Shown: positions 26,085-37,116 of the stretch, one piece after another
Layout: every line of letters begins with the position of its first letter
Numbering within the stretch: the first letter of the stretch is position 1
From: Viscum album
Taxonomy: Eukaryota > Streptophyta > Magnoliopsida > Santalales > Viscaceae
Assembly: GCA_963277665.1 (NCBI GenBank)
Contig: OY728128.1
Location: 1,867,080,988 to 1,867,144,987, forward strand
DNA: 64,000 nt
Direction of reading: 5' to 3'
The notes under the pieces: model-generated
What the model saw: the letters and a program-made list of their open reading frames with translations, nothing else
The model's database searches: none
Told to the model about the DNA's origin: nothing
Program-made: the position numbers and the translations under genes

Positions 26085-26435
26085 GACTTCTCCTCTCCCC
26101 TCCCATTCACCCTTCCGAAGAATAAATTTTCATATAATATATTTCAAAATTCACTCCTTAATTCCCATATCAAATCCTATACTACTTATTTTGATTGTTA
26201 AATCCTCTAATGAATGTCTTAGGTGTAAACCTAAAGAGGTTCTCTGAAGAAGAGGTATGGTTTTGAACTTTGCGTTTAATTTTATTTATTATTCTAACTT
26301 TTTAAAATATTATTAAAACATAATTTTATAAATAAATAAATGCCTTTAATATACTTATATGTCATCATGTAAATTTCATTACCTTTATCCATATCCTCTT
26401 CAATCAAATGGGATATAAAACTGTCAATAGTATGT

Positions 26436-26447
26436 ACAGCAGACTGT
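26436..26447 (+). other. Hairpin core in element 4 left LTR
   Basis: ACAG-CAGA-CTGT, a 4 bp stem with a four-base loop, preceded by TATGT, in the position where elements 1 and 2 carry theirs. The next unit near 26617 (GTATGTATGTATG then ACCTCC) corresponds to GCGTATGTACAG near 44378 in the right LTR and, on the opposite strand, to the first core of element 1. Confidence 0.45.
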
Positions 26448-26512
26448 TATCTCGCAAACCGATGTACCTTGTTTTTCATCTATGTATCTTATGTATATAT
26501 ACCATGATGGAT

Positions 26513-26536
26513 AATATATATATATATATATATATT
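26513..26536. repeat. TA dinucleotide microsatellite
   Basis: About 24 bases of alternating TA within the element 4 LTR. Confidence 0.8.
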
Positions 26537-29282
26537 ATTTATTACATAATTATAATTCAATAATTACAATGTCACATATAAATTCCTACCTTCAGTCTAT
26601 AGAAAAATGATAACCTTGCTAGTATGTATGTATGAATTACCTCCTCTACAAAGTGATGCGATGTAATTATCATTTATTATGATATTTATTGTAATAAATA
26701 TATATTTATTGATTATTTATTTGATATAATATTTAAAAATTATTTTTCAATTTCTAATTATTTTTTCATTTTTTCATACCATACTTTTGAAAAACAGAAA
26801 TAGCCCTCGTAAGTAAATATAACATATTTTATCCATGGATGATGTAATTCATATCAATATCAATACATTTATGGATCAATTTATATATTTATATAATAAA
26901 ATTATATTATATATATATAATTATTAACATTATATAGATTACATAACCATAATAAATATTCAATGACCAAAACAACCAAACAAAAACAAATATGAAAGAC
27001 GATTCAGTTCTCACCAATAATAGTGATTTTAACAATTAATTGTTAATAAAATGGTGGTAAAATGTTACAAAAAAACTATATATGAAATTATATATATTAT
27101 TATTATTATATAAAAGAGTTATTACAATCCATTAATTAATATAAATTTTTTTGGAATGTGTGTGAAGAAATTTTATACTTATGATAAGGGATGTTTATCT
27201 CACTTTTATTTTAATTAGTCAAATACCATATTCACCACTCGTATCTTTTATATGATTTATGAAATACCACCGAATTTATTTTATGATTATTTAAACAAAT
27301 TTTATTAGGATTTATATGCCTATATATGGTTATTTATTTCATGGGTATTATGATTCAAAATATACCAAAGTGGTAAGGGATTTTAATTTCACTTATATTT
27401 TCATGGGACATATACCATATTCACCAATTATTTATTTTATGTAGTGTATATTATTTCTAGGAATTAATTTTATGACACGTATTATAAATTTTATTGTTAT
27501 TTACAAATCATTATATGGATATTTATTTTATGGGGCTTGTGATTCAAAAGTTAACAAAGTGTTAAGCGTTTTATGTTACTATATCATTATCTATCTGGAT
27601 TTTTTAACGTTATGCTTCAGATGATGAATCATATGATATATGCCACAAAAAACTCAATAATATTTTTTTCCTCCTGTAATTTTAGGGTAATATATTATTT
27701 CCTTTTATTTTCCCTCTTTAATTATAAAAGTGGCCAAAATATTGTTGCTAAAGAAAATCAGATTATTTCTATATGTAATTGAAAATACATTCTCTTCCAT
27801 GAACATGTTTTCTAAAAATATTTTCATAAATGGTTTTACTATTATCATTTTATTTTTAAAAAAATTTACTCGTGTTTTAAAAATATATTATAATGAAATA
27901 TTATTGACACTTTACTAAATTATGTATTTTTTATTTTTTATTGAAAATTTGAATGGAATCATTATTTTAACATATATAACATGAGTGATATTTTCCGAAT
28001 GTCATGGCCTCTTAATAATTTAAATCATTTCTTATAGGATTCCAATATTATTTTTGATGAATAATTTTTCATAAAATTTGTGAAATGTTTTATATTAAAT
28101 AACTGATTCCAAATTGCAAATGAAATTTTCTTCAAGATTATTTTAATGGTATTTTTATATAATTTCTATTAATAAGTGATAATTTTTTTGTTTACTATGT
28201 ATTACTAGGGATGTTATCAAGTGGAAACATCATTATTATTTCCCTCATTTGTTTATTATTATTAATATGAGATTTTTAAGAAATCCATTTTTTCCATGGG
28301 ATCTGCTATGATGGATTGAGTAAATTTGTATAAAACCTGTTTCTTTTCATGGGTAATAATATATTGATTTGAAGAATGTTTAATGAGTATTTGGAACACG
28401 TATATATATTTTTTAATTATGTGATGAGTGTGATTATAATAATATATCCCTACAATTCATTGGGAAATGATGGATAACTCATGAGTAAATATGTTATGAA
28501 TGAACCGGATTTTACGTTTATAATTTCATATATAGACATTTGTTTCATGTACATAATAATAAGAATGGACCCTGTTTTCATTTCCCTATGTTTATGAGTG
28601 TACCTAGAATTCATGTCCATAATATTTAGAATTTTCCCAATTTTTTTGTTCATAAGTTCAAGATTTGACCTAAATTTCATGTCTATAACATTTATAATAA
28701 ATCTAGATTTCATTTATATAAATATATATGAGGGTCTGAATTTATGTATTTAACTTCAGGATTGAAATTTATCATTCTATACATGTTTACATAGATATAA
28801 TATTATGTTATTAGGACATTATTATGTCTATTCTATGCTCTCAAGACTCATGTTCACTAATTTCCATTATGATTCATGTATAATGAACGACTATGAATTA
28901 TATAAAAACTTATTTTTAATATCTTTTATATGTAAGGTATGTTTTTCAAATGTTGTGATCACATATATATACAATTATGCCCATGTTTATTGATATATTA
29001 TTTATATTCCCTTACTTATCATCTTATATAAGAATTTAATTTATTTCCATTCCACGGGTTATAAAGAATTGAATTATGTGATATTTGCCTTAAGAATGGT
29101 TTTAGTTTTGAATAACATAATGCGAGATGGTGTATATCACTTATGAACAAGTTTATTATGTATTATTGTCTCCAAAGATACTATACCTATAAGATTCTAT
29201 AAAGGATTATCATGTTATATAATGAATATTCATCAATTAATATTTGATATATATATATATATGAAAATTTTGAGTTGAAATA

Positions 29283-29297
29283 GTTAGTATTAGATAA
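29283..29297 (+). promoter_or_regulatory. Decayed primer binding site of element 4
   Basis: GTTAGTATTAGATA differs at a few positions from the GTTGGTATCAGAGC initiator-Met type site, and follows an LTR end ...AATA much as GTTGGTATCAAAGG follows ...CTATA in element 2. Confidence 0.5.
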
Positions 29298-29466
29298 TAG
29301 CTTTATATATACATTTGAAACTAGAACGGTAAAAAATTGTATAGAACCCTAGTGATATGTTTAAGAATAAGTCTAAGTGTATGGAAATATCATATAATTT
29401 TCGTTAAAGATATATCGAGTTGTTTTGAAGAAGTTAATTCCATTTCATGATACTATAAGTGTTTGT

Positions 29467-29545
29467 GGCTCTAGAAACTTTGTACCTCTGAGTAATAAAT
29501 CCAAAAAGTGAACATTGGGATTTAAATTAATCGTCACCTCATGCA
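29467..29545 (+). other. Decayed leader block of element 4
   Basis: GTGGCTCTAGAAACTTTGTA and the bases after it align with GTGGCTCTGGCACAGATGTA of the element 2 leader block (39113 onward). The distance from the primer site is similar (about 185 versus 166 bases). Its presence upstream of a real gag relic argues that the block is an ancestral leader. Confidence 0.45.
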
Positions 29546-29988
29546 AGATAAAAATCCTTATTACACAATGATTTCAACACTTCCTACGATTATCTTGTTG
29601 AAATTAACAAACTATTTATAAATCATCACAGAGTAATTGAATTGATGATAACCATGAATAACCGTAGTTAAAATTAAGGGATTAATGATTGAAAAATGGT
29701 TTCATTTTTTGGATAGCCCATAATTTTTTTCCACGATTATTTGGGTTCTCAAAATGTTTATTATTTATTAAAATATGATTTTTATTTTATTCATTGGCTA
29801 TAATATAAAGGAATCAGGATCATGCTTAATATGATGGAAAATTTTATGATTTTATTCCCAAGTAACCAACGTTTATGGGAGTTTTAATGAATGAATTCAT
29901 TATTATGGACACATCAAATTCTCATCCTATGAATCATGATGAAATTTTGAATGATATAATTAGGGAACAATGCTAAATTAACTCCTTC

Positions 29989-30300
29989 AGGAGGCCAAAT
30001 CCTCGTACTTTTAGTGGTTATAATGATAAAATATTATTTGAGCAAAGGATCAATACCATTGAAAATATATTTTACATTATCCATTATCTAGATAAAGAAA
30101 TATTTATTTTGGATGTCTATCTTTGGTATGATAAAGCAGATCATTGGTGGAATATTATCAAGAATTAATGGAAATTTGTTGAACTTTAAACCACTAATTG
30201 TGATGAGTTTAAGAGATTATTTTCCAATAATTACCTTCTTCATATTATTCATAAATTATTAAAAAGGAATTCATTGAGAAAAATAAAATGTTTAGTGAAT
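29989..30300 (+). pseudogene. Ty3/gypsy gag (capsid) relic
   Basis: One plus-strand frame reads RRPNPRTFSGYNDK, a form of the PPTFDG start of plant gypsy gag. It continues through INTIENIF, then DKADHWWNII (the usual AEHWW motif), then DEFKRLFSNNYL (the usual F...F...Y segment). In-frame stops lie after NIIKN and after KFVEL. Gag builds the virus-like particle that packages retrotransposon RNA. This copy is dead, with only the core recognisable; the rest has drifted. Confidence 0.8.
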
Positions 30301-30589
30301 CTATTTGTACCTATTCTGAAAATATTACGAGACATTCACTCTATGCTTTTGGTATTATCATACACCTAGAAAGTATGGTTGTTCCATTATTTAGTTGATT
30401 GAAACCATGTCTAAATAACTATTATCCTTGAGGGACAATGAAAGATAAAAATAAATCATTCGATGTTCTCTTAAGGTAAAAAAGGGGATTTGATTTCCCT
30501 ATTAATCTCATGAATTTTTAAGTAAAAGAAATATGTAATTTATAATAAACTCTAAAAACATGGAGAAAAGAAGATTATGTTTTATTCAT

Positions 30590-30690
30590 GATTAAATTGT
30601 GGAAGAGATCATGGAAGAAATTATCTTAGTGGTATTATAAAAGGATTTATGTGTGGAAATGAAGGTCATCAATGGTTTTAATGTTGAAGC
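30590..30690 (+). pseudogene. Gag zinc-knuckle relic (CCHC-like)
   Basis: A frame reads NCGRDHGRNYLSG and then FMCGNEGHQWF. The CGxEGH part matches the second half of a CCHC knuckle and the first CGR...H part matches the preceding conserved segment of plant gypsy gag. The first cysteine pair and the last cysteine are altered. It lies about 300 bases after the capsid relic, as expected. Confidence 0.65.
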
Positions 30691-31587
30691 ACTATAAAGA
30701 AGTTAGTTAATGATGAAAATATAGATAAATCTTCACAAAGGGCACCCCTAAACTCTAGGTTTTCAAATTCTATGTGTAAGTGAAATATATTGAATAGTTA
30801 TCAAATACAAACAGTAATGACGATGATCTATGTGAGTAACCTATGAAGATGAGAGACAATGGTAATTCTCAATCAATAATTTTTTCTAATGATGGTTTTG
30901 ATAACGACCTGGTGAAAGGTACACATACCATTAAAAATAAAGATTATAATATATTATTTCACACATTATTTACCCACTCTATTATATCTGAATAATTTCC
31001 TAAAGGTATGATAATATCACCTCAATGATTATAGTAGAATTAGAAGTTAAAAACATATAATTTCATGTTGATAACATCTCAAGACTATTATTCTTAACCT
31101 ATTGATTTTTGTGGGAATTTTGTTCCATCCAATCAGTTTATCCTCCCGCTAGTTGAATTTAATGTTAACTTTGGCAGTGCAATAATTTCTTTTTATAAAC
31201 CCCACATTAATTTTTGGTGAAGGGAAGTCATGTAATATATTTTTAATTAACATATGATCATCTATCAGTGTGAAAACAAGTAGAAACAACTAATGAAAAT
31301 CACATCCATTCTCTGGGTCATGATTCCTATATAAAAGGGGGTTTTATCTCATACATTTTAGGAGAAACTCATCATTGATAAAATTATTATTGTGTAGGGT
31401 TTTGGATGTTTTTTTAGAATAGTTTCACAGTATTCTAGTGAAATGTGATGTGGTGTTTATAACATAACTCTTACCCTGTGTTACACCTTTTTCAATGGAT
31501 ACCTTTAGAATTTCCTTGATTGAGATAAAATAATTTAAGAATAAACTATAGGAGAATCATTAAAAGGTATTTATTTAGACAAGTTTT
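30691..31587 (+). other. Element 4 interior between zinc knuckle and RT
   Basis: This is where protease and the RT N-terminus should lie. The region is too decayed for me to assign motifs. Confidence 0.35.
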
Positions 31588-32040
31588 TCACCTTGGGGTT
31601 CACCTAGTCTTTTGGTAAAGAAGAATAATTGATTGATGAGACATTTCATTAATTATTTAGATTTTAACAATACCATGATGAAGAACATGTTTCTTCTATG
31701 CTACATTGATGACTTGTTCGATCAACTATGTGTATTCTAATACTATAACAAGATTAACCTTCACCCTAGATATATTCAATTGTGGGTTATGAGTGAGAAT
31801 ATACTAAAGGAATTATTGAATAATATATATATATATGATGATACAATGTCTACATTTGTTATTACTAATTACCATACTATATATCTGTATTTAATTAATA
31901 TATTCTTCATATAATAACATGATTAGTTTGTGGTTGTCAATATAGATGATATTCTAATATATTCAAAAAGAAATTAATAAAACCAATATCACTTGAGAAC
32001 TATGATGATGACCCCCTGGAACTTGAATTTGTATGAAAAA
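31588..32040 (+). pseudogene. Ty3/gypsy reverse transcriptase relic
   Basis: Ordered RT motifs appear in the plus strand with frameshifts between them: WGSPSLLVKKNN (usual WGAPVLFVKKKDG), then YIDDLFDQL (usual IDDLFDQL), KINLHPRY (usual KIDLRSGY) and finally FVVVNIDDILIYSK near 31930-31975 (usual FVVVFIDDILIYS, the catalytic YxDD-type site with the final DD kept). The first catalytic Asp of KIDL is replaced by Asn. It is nonfunctional because of stops and frameshifts. Confidence 0.85.
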
Positions 32041-32264
32041 ATCACTAAGTCTGAATTTTGGCTACAAAAGATTTCATTTTGGGGTCATATAACTTAATGA
32101 TACTTTAAATAGTTGGATCCATCAATGGGAATAGTTATTAAATATTGAAATAGACCAACCAAGATGTTTAAGTACCAAAATTATGATGGGTTGGATAGAT
32201 TTTATTGATTATTTTGTTGATTATTTACCATGACTTACTATTCCAATAACCAATTTAACTTTGA
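32041..32264 (+). other. Element 4 RT C-terminal region, decayed
   Basis: The RT thumb and connection should be here. Only scattered similarity is visible, for example FWLQKISFWG near 32057, which fits the usual F...V.FLGH pattern. Confidence 0.45.
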
Positions 32265-32565
32265 AGGGAGCCCTGTTCTTTTATATAAATGAATATAAAT
32301 AATATTTCAATGTACTAGTTAGAAGGATAGTCAACACACCAATTATCACACTAGCCTCTAGTGGAGAAGGTATTTTGATATATAGTGATGTATTGATGAA
32401 TGGATTGGGATGTTTCCTCATAAAAATGATATGGTTATAGATTATGACTCATAAAAGTCAACGGTTTATGAGAAAAACTAACAAAATCTTGATTTAGAGT
32501 TAAGTATGGTAATTGTTTCATCAATGATATAGAGGCGTTACCTTTATCGAGAAGGATGTGATATA
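32265..32565 (+). pseudogene. Ty3/gypsy RNase H relic
   Basis: Reads ALFFYIN, then TPIITLASSGEG, ILIYSDVLMNGLGCFL (usual VYSDAS..GLGCVL, keeping the first catalytic Asp), and later RRYLYREGC-like residues near 32530. The order and spacing match the RNase H domain that follows RT in gypsy pol. Stops interrupt it. RNase H removes the RNA strand during reverse transcription. Confidence 0.8.
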
Positions 32566-32959
32566 ATTATTGATGAAAAAAATGTATATATTTATAAAAT
32601 ATATTTTAATATGGATTACAGAATATGGTTTTTGTAGATTAACAATTAAGATTTCTCTATATAATACCAATATTAAAAAGTGGAAAAGGTGGATTATTAT
32701 TTGATTCAACATTATCATGATATCTTTTCAATGATAAGGATCACAATAGATCCAATATTTTTTAATTTGATAATGATATATACAAAAATATTAATATAAT
32801 GGGATATATATAATCTTTCTCAAATAAGTGTTCAACCATATATCAATGTAATGATTAAAGAGGTAAAGGATGATTTAGAGCTAAAAAAGAAGGTCACAAA
32901 TGTTCCTATGTTTAAAATTAATTTTTATTGAATTATATTTTCCAAGAATCACGTATGTG

Positions 32960-33480
32960 TTTAAACTATAGCATATTTTAAGAAGGAACTATTAGAGGTT
33001 TCTCAAAGTATTCATTCAATATTAATCATACATGTATGAAGATATATATAGATTTGAAAGACTGTATCTATTGACGAATAGGGAATATAGATATTCATGA
33101 TTATGAAACATCATTATTTGTAGGTAATCATGTAAAGTATGATAGAAAAAAGAATAAGGGGATGATTCAACTATTACGCATACCAGAATGGATGTAGGAA
33201 AAAATAACCATGGATATTTTTTATGCACTACCCAGAGCATATAAAAGGCACAATGTTATATGAGTTGTAGTCAATCAATTTAAAATTTCTATATGTTTCA
33301 TTGATATCAGATAATATTTCATTCATGATATTATTTCTAAAATATAAATTTATTAATTTTTAATGTTTCATTGAGTACCACAACATATTGTATTCGATCA
33401 GGATCTGAGGTTTACCTTAATTTTATGGTAATGTCTTCAATATGATATAGACAATGATTTTAGTTTCATCACATCTTTTC
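32960..33480 (+). pseudogene. Ty3/gypsy integrase core relic
   Basis: In shifting frames I see an HHCC zinc-binding relic (LYLLTNREY then IICR near 33065-33130), IPEWM then EKITMDIFYALPRAYKRHN (usual WE.I.MDF..GLP....G.D, with the first catalytic Asp kept), VVVNQF (usual VVVDRLTK) and VPQHIVFDQDLRF (usual VP..IVSDRD.RF, with the second catalytic Asp). Several stops are present. Integrase would insert the cDNA into the genome; this copy cannot. Confidence 0.8.
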
Positions 33481-33729
33481 ATACTTAGATTTATGGTCAT
33501 TCTCTTGGAACCATTAAAATACTATATTATATGGTGAGATTTTTTAGTGTGGATTTATAATGTTTTTGAGATCTACACCATCTTCCAGTCAATATTTTCT
33601 TACACTAATAGCTTCTAAATAAGAATTTGAATGGAATATTATTAATCCCTCTAAGGAAATATGTGATGAACCCCAAAATGTTGGGATGTATTTCATTATA
33701 TAAGGGTATTATGAAATAATAAAGCTAAG

Positions 33730-34165
33730 GAAATTATAGAGAATGCCAGATCTAGTTGAATCCCAACAGAGAAGTTCAGAGTCAAAAGAAATTTTTTGTT
33801 GACAATCATTAGTGCCGTATAGAATTTAATGTTAGTGACATGTTGTTTGAAAATAACAAATCTATTGGACAATGTTATGAGATTCCACAAGAAAGGGAAG
33901 AAGATACATTGGTATATAGTTCCCTTATAGATTCGTTATTGAGTGTGGACAATACCTTATCACATGGATCTCTAACTGAATATCTCTCAATGTTATGATG
34001 AGTTCTATATATCTCTCTTGATGAAGAACATACCTAATTATTTATATGTACGGAACTAATAGGTCATATCACTGGAGAAATATCTTCCCTAGGAGGAACA
34101 CCTATGAGTGATTTTGGAATTTAGAGAAAATATTTTAAAAAATAAATCTATTCACCTGGTTAAGG
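33730..34165 (+). pseudogene. Integrase C-terminal relic of element 4
   Basis: Fragments such as NARSS...IPTEKFRVKR (usual A.SRQKSYAD.RR), NLLDNVMRFHKKGK (usual KGVMRFGKKGKL) and DEEHT follow the order of the integrase C-terminal domain. The chromodomain-like end is not clearly readable. The relic stops before the LTR at 34290. Confidence 0.65.
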
Positions 34166-34289
34166 TTTTTTGGTGAAACCTCTAATAAAAGGAATATATA
34201 TGGGAACCTAAGGATATGATGAGGGAAAAGTGCCATTTGTTGTTTGTATCAATGAGATAGAACTTGGAGGGACATATTAATTTAATGGG
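34166..34289 (+). other. Element 4 3' interior, no clear polypurine tract
   Basis: Short AT-rich spacer before the right LTR. A purine-rich candidate, TTGGAGGGA at 34264-34272, lies upstream of the LTR start TGTCAG rather than directly next to it. Confidence 0.35.
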
Positions 34290-35347
34290 TGTCAGAATCA
34301 TACACCTTAATATTTTATGAAATATATACTTTTTAAAATATATCCAATTTCATTGACAACATGCATTACAATAAACTAATTGTTTAAATGAATCATGATA
34401 TACTATTAAAATATAATAATTTCAAATGAAATTTCAAATCCATACAATATATTTGGTGATTGGGATAGGCAAAAAAACATTTCAAAAATAATATATGATG
34501 GATTTAGATAAAAAACTTATATCAATAAATAATTACTTTATCTTCAGTATGGACATTATATTCATTGAAAAAACATTTTTCTAAAAAAATGATTTTATGT
34601 ATTTTAATTAAGAAATAATGAAAATAAATTATTAATATTTTATAAAAAAAATTAAAATTTAATTAATTTTTTAAATGAACATATAAAAAATTTCTTATAG
34701 TGAGTTTTTTATAATTTTACAAAATGATTAATATTTATTGATAAATAGTGAACATTAACGATTTATATTAGAAACCACTTTTTTGTTTAAAACATTTAAA
34801 AAGTTGCATATTATATAAAAATTGTTTAAAATTATAATTAGTCCATTTATATTTTTATTAACCCATTTTAATTAATTTTAATAAATTTCTTTTTGAATAT
34901 TGATATAAATTCTTTTTATAATTTTGAAATCTTTTTCATTGGAAAAGGACATTTTCATTCTATCTATGAATTTTATTTTAAATTAAATTATACCAATTAT
35001 ATAAATTGGATTTTTTAAAAAATTTATTAAATGTTTTGAATCAAAATAATTAATATTATATAATAATTTCAAACTATTTTTTGGTAATAATGAATAGTAA
35101 AAACAGTAAAAATTAATTATCGTGGTTAAGGTTAAAATGAGTTTATCGGGGGATTGAACCAAATTCTTAGGGTAATTATTCCAATTAAAATTATGTAAAT
35201 CATATATTATGGACATATAATGATCATATATTATCCCACATATGATTCTATGTGCATTTGGAACAATTTTTCCTAAGTATGAATTTATTATTTTTTACTC
35301 TTTTGGAAAATTTCCAAGTGGTTTCCAAGTTTGTTCCCTCACCCACA

Positions 35348-35355
35348 TATAAAAA
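35348..35355 (+). promoter_or_regulatory. TATA box of element 4 right LTR
   Basis: TATAAAAA, at the position equivalent to 26078 in the left LTR. Confidence 0.45.
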
Positions 35356-35520
35356 CACATATACTTACTTATACACATCACAATTCAAAAGAATTGTATT
35401 TGGTAAATCCATAAAAAATCATAGACTTATTTCCATCCCCACATCATAGAGGACATCTTTTTATTAGTAAACCCTCTCAAGAATGATGTAGGGGTAAACC
35501 AAAATAGGTTCTCTGAAGAG

Positions 35521-35525
35521 GAGGT
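35521..35525. repeat. Target site duplication of element 2, left copy (GAGGT)
   Basis: GAGGT precedes TGTAACGACC and is repeated at 44026-44030. The element 4 left LTR shows the empty site as GAAGAAGAGGTATGG at 26246-26260. Confidence 0.95.
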
Positions 35526-35753
35526 TGTAACGACCCGAAATTTTTTAAATAAATTTTGTTTCCTAATTTTTTGTGTTATTGTTATACTCAACAAAAATGT
35601 TTTATTTGATAAACATGATTATAATTAAAATGAGATCAGTGGGTTTTGACTATTATATAACCATCGGTCAATATGACCGCTGTGAACAAAATGTTTTGAT
35701 TATTGTCTCTAAATATAATTAATCTTGGTTAATAAATATAGAAAGAAGATTTG

Positions 35754-36021
35754 ATGGCCTCACCTAGTAGTCTTGGACCGATCGAAGCCCATCTAACAGA
35801 GCTTGGGAAGGAGGTAGCACCACTGAGCTTTGCTCTGGATCAAATCCAAGCCGAACTTCATCATGTGAAGCTGGAACGGAATCGCCTTTGTGAGAAGTTC
35901 AAACTGATGAAATTACTACTCGGGCAATGTTGACTGAGCCGCCCCAAGCTTCTATCACCCTAGAACACCTTACTCTTAGGTCCTATGCTGGTATTATATG
36001 GGGTTATGTAACGAGACCGTA
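35754..36021 (+). pseudogene. Broken copy of the LTR-borne ORF
   Basis: The same coding-like patch as 40835-41104. A one-base loss after codon 51 (CTGATGAAA versus CTGATAGAAA) shifts the frame, leaving about 60 codons from the ATG at 35754. Three earlier codons differ (S/P, V/L, S/G). See the intact copy for description. Confidence 0.55.
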
Positions 36022-36436
36022 ACTACCTTGTGTAATCCTTGTTTTAAATAAAAATTGGGATTTCTTCTTATGATGAAGTTTATGAATTTTGAAATGACCG
36101 GATAAATATAGTATGCATATTTTTGATTAATTTTAGAAAAAGGATATTTTAAATATGTTTATGTAAACCCTAAATAATTAAAAATGTGTAATGATTTTCA
36201 AAAAATGGTCTTCTGCAATTATGTTCAGTACTAAATTTCGAGTCTAATAAGATCAACTTGATTTTTGATGAATAGTAATTTATGAATAGTGATTTTATGA
36301 TTAGGATTAGTAATATGACCAAATGGATTAGTAATCTCACTTAAATAAAGTTTTAAAATAATCTAGGCACCTTGATTAAGTAATGTGATTCAATAAAATA
36401 GTTAAATAACAGTTTCATTAATTATTATTCAAGTAT

Positions 36437-36755
36437 TAGTTTTTTCGGGTGAATAGTGTTTTTTAATTAAAAATTTAATTAAAAATAATTAGAAAATTAT
36501 TTTTTATAAAAATGACATTATTTTTGAACTCAGTGCATCGATATTATGTTATGGTAATTTTTGGGGTTTTTTCTGAAAAAAATGAATTTTCGATGAATAG
36601 TGTTTTTTATTTAAAAATTAAATTAAAAATATTTAGAAAATTATTTTTCTAAAATGGATTTCATTTTTGAAATCAGATCATTGATATTTGGTTAATGTGA
36701 AATTTTGGGATTTTTCTGAGAAAGTTGAATTTTCAGTGAATAGTAAAAATACAGT
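36437..36755 (+). repeat. Imperfect U3 repeats of about 140-150 bp in element 2
   Basis: Two full units start near 36443 and 36590, and a partial third near 36730. Each begins with TGAATAGTG or TGAATAGTAAA and continues with ATT-rich text, then AAATTAAAAATA and TTAGAAAATTATTTTT. They lie just upstream of the TATA box. Single TGAATAGT boxes also occur in the U3 regions of elements 1 and 4. Confidence 0.6.
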
Positions 36756-36969
36756 TTTAGGGTTTCGGTATGTTTAATGACATCATAACGGTGTCATGAT
36801 GATTTCATGAGATCTTTTGCTGTTTGGCCGGCCAAGGGTGATGAATTATTGTTTTGGGGGCCCCATGTGGCCTAACTCCATGATAAATGACAAGGGAGGG
36901 CACATGGGTTTGAGAAAAGCACATGTGAGGTGTCCGTTGGCCATTAATGTCTTGTCCCCTCACTTTCCC

Positions 36970-36977
36970 TATAAATA
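36970..36977 (+). promoter_or_regulatory. TATA box of element 2 5' LTR
   Basis: TATAAATA in TTTCCCTATAAATACCAAGC, preceded by a GC-richer stretch and followed by a CT-rich initiator-like region. Confidence 0.75.
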
Positions 36978-37116
36978 CCAAGCCCTCCTCTCATTCATTC
37001 GACTCCCCACTCATTCCCAACGAATTTCGGGTCTCATTACCTCCCACGGAGTCCTCCCAAGGTTCCCCCAAGCCCTCAAGGTCCCAACCTTTGAGGTTTA
37101 AAAGTTACATTTTAAG

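Larger units (their letters stand above)
25040..29282 (+). repeat. Element 4 left LTR (5' LTR)
   Basis: It begins TGTCACACTG and ends just before a decayed primer site. Homology to the right LTR is visible in many patches: 25820-25890 with 35085-35150, 26220-26260 with 35485-35525, 28440-28500 with 46015-46075, and 29090-29250 with 46735-46890. TATA at 26078-26084. The ORFs inside are not conserved between the copies. Confidence 0.75.
34290..35525 (+). repeat. Element 4 right LTR, part 1 (before element 2)
   Basis: It starts TGTCAGAATC, aligned with TGTCACACTG at 25040, and runs to the GAGGT at which element 2 inserted. TATA at 35348-35355. Confidence 0.75.

Noticed and set aside
28450..28713. 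Repetitive methionine- and isoleucine-rich ORFs in the element 4 LTR (also 45967-46398)
   Set aside because: They arise from short repeats of the type ATTTCATGTCCATAA in the LTR. The frames are not conserved between the two LTRs.
36817..37101. 94-codon ORF across the element 2 TATA box (and its partner at 41887-42180)
   Set aside because: It spans the TATA box and presumed start site, uses different starts in the two LTRs, and shows no protein-like motif. It is best seen as a by-product of a GC-richer promoter region.
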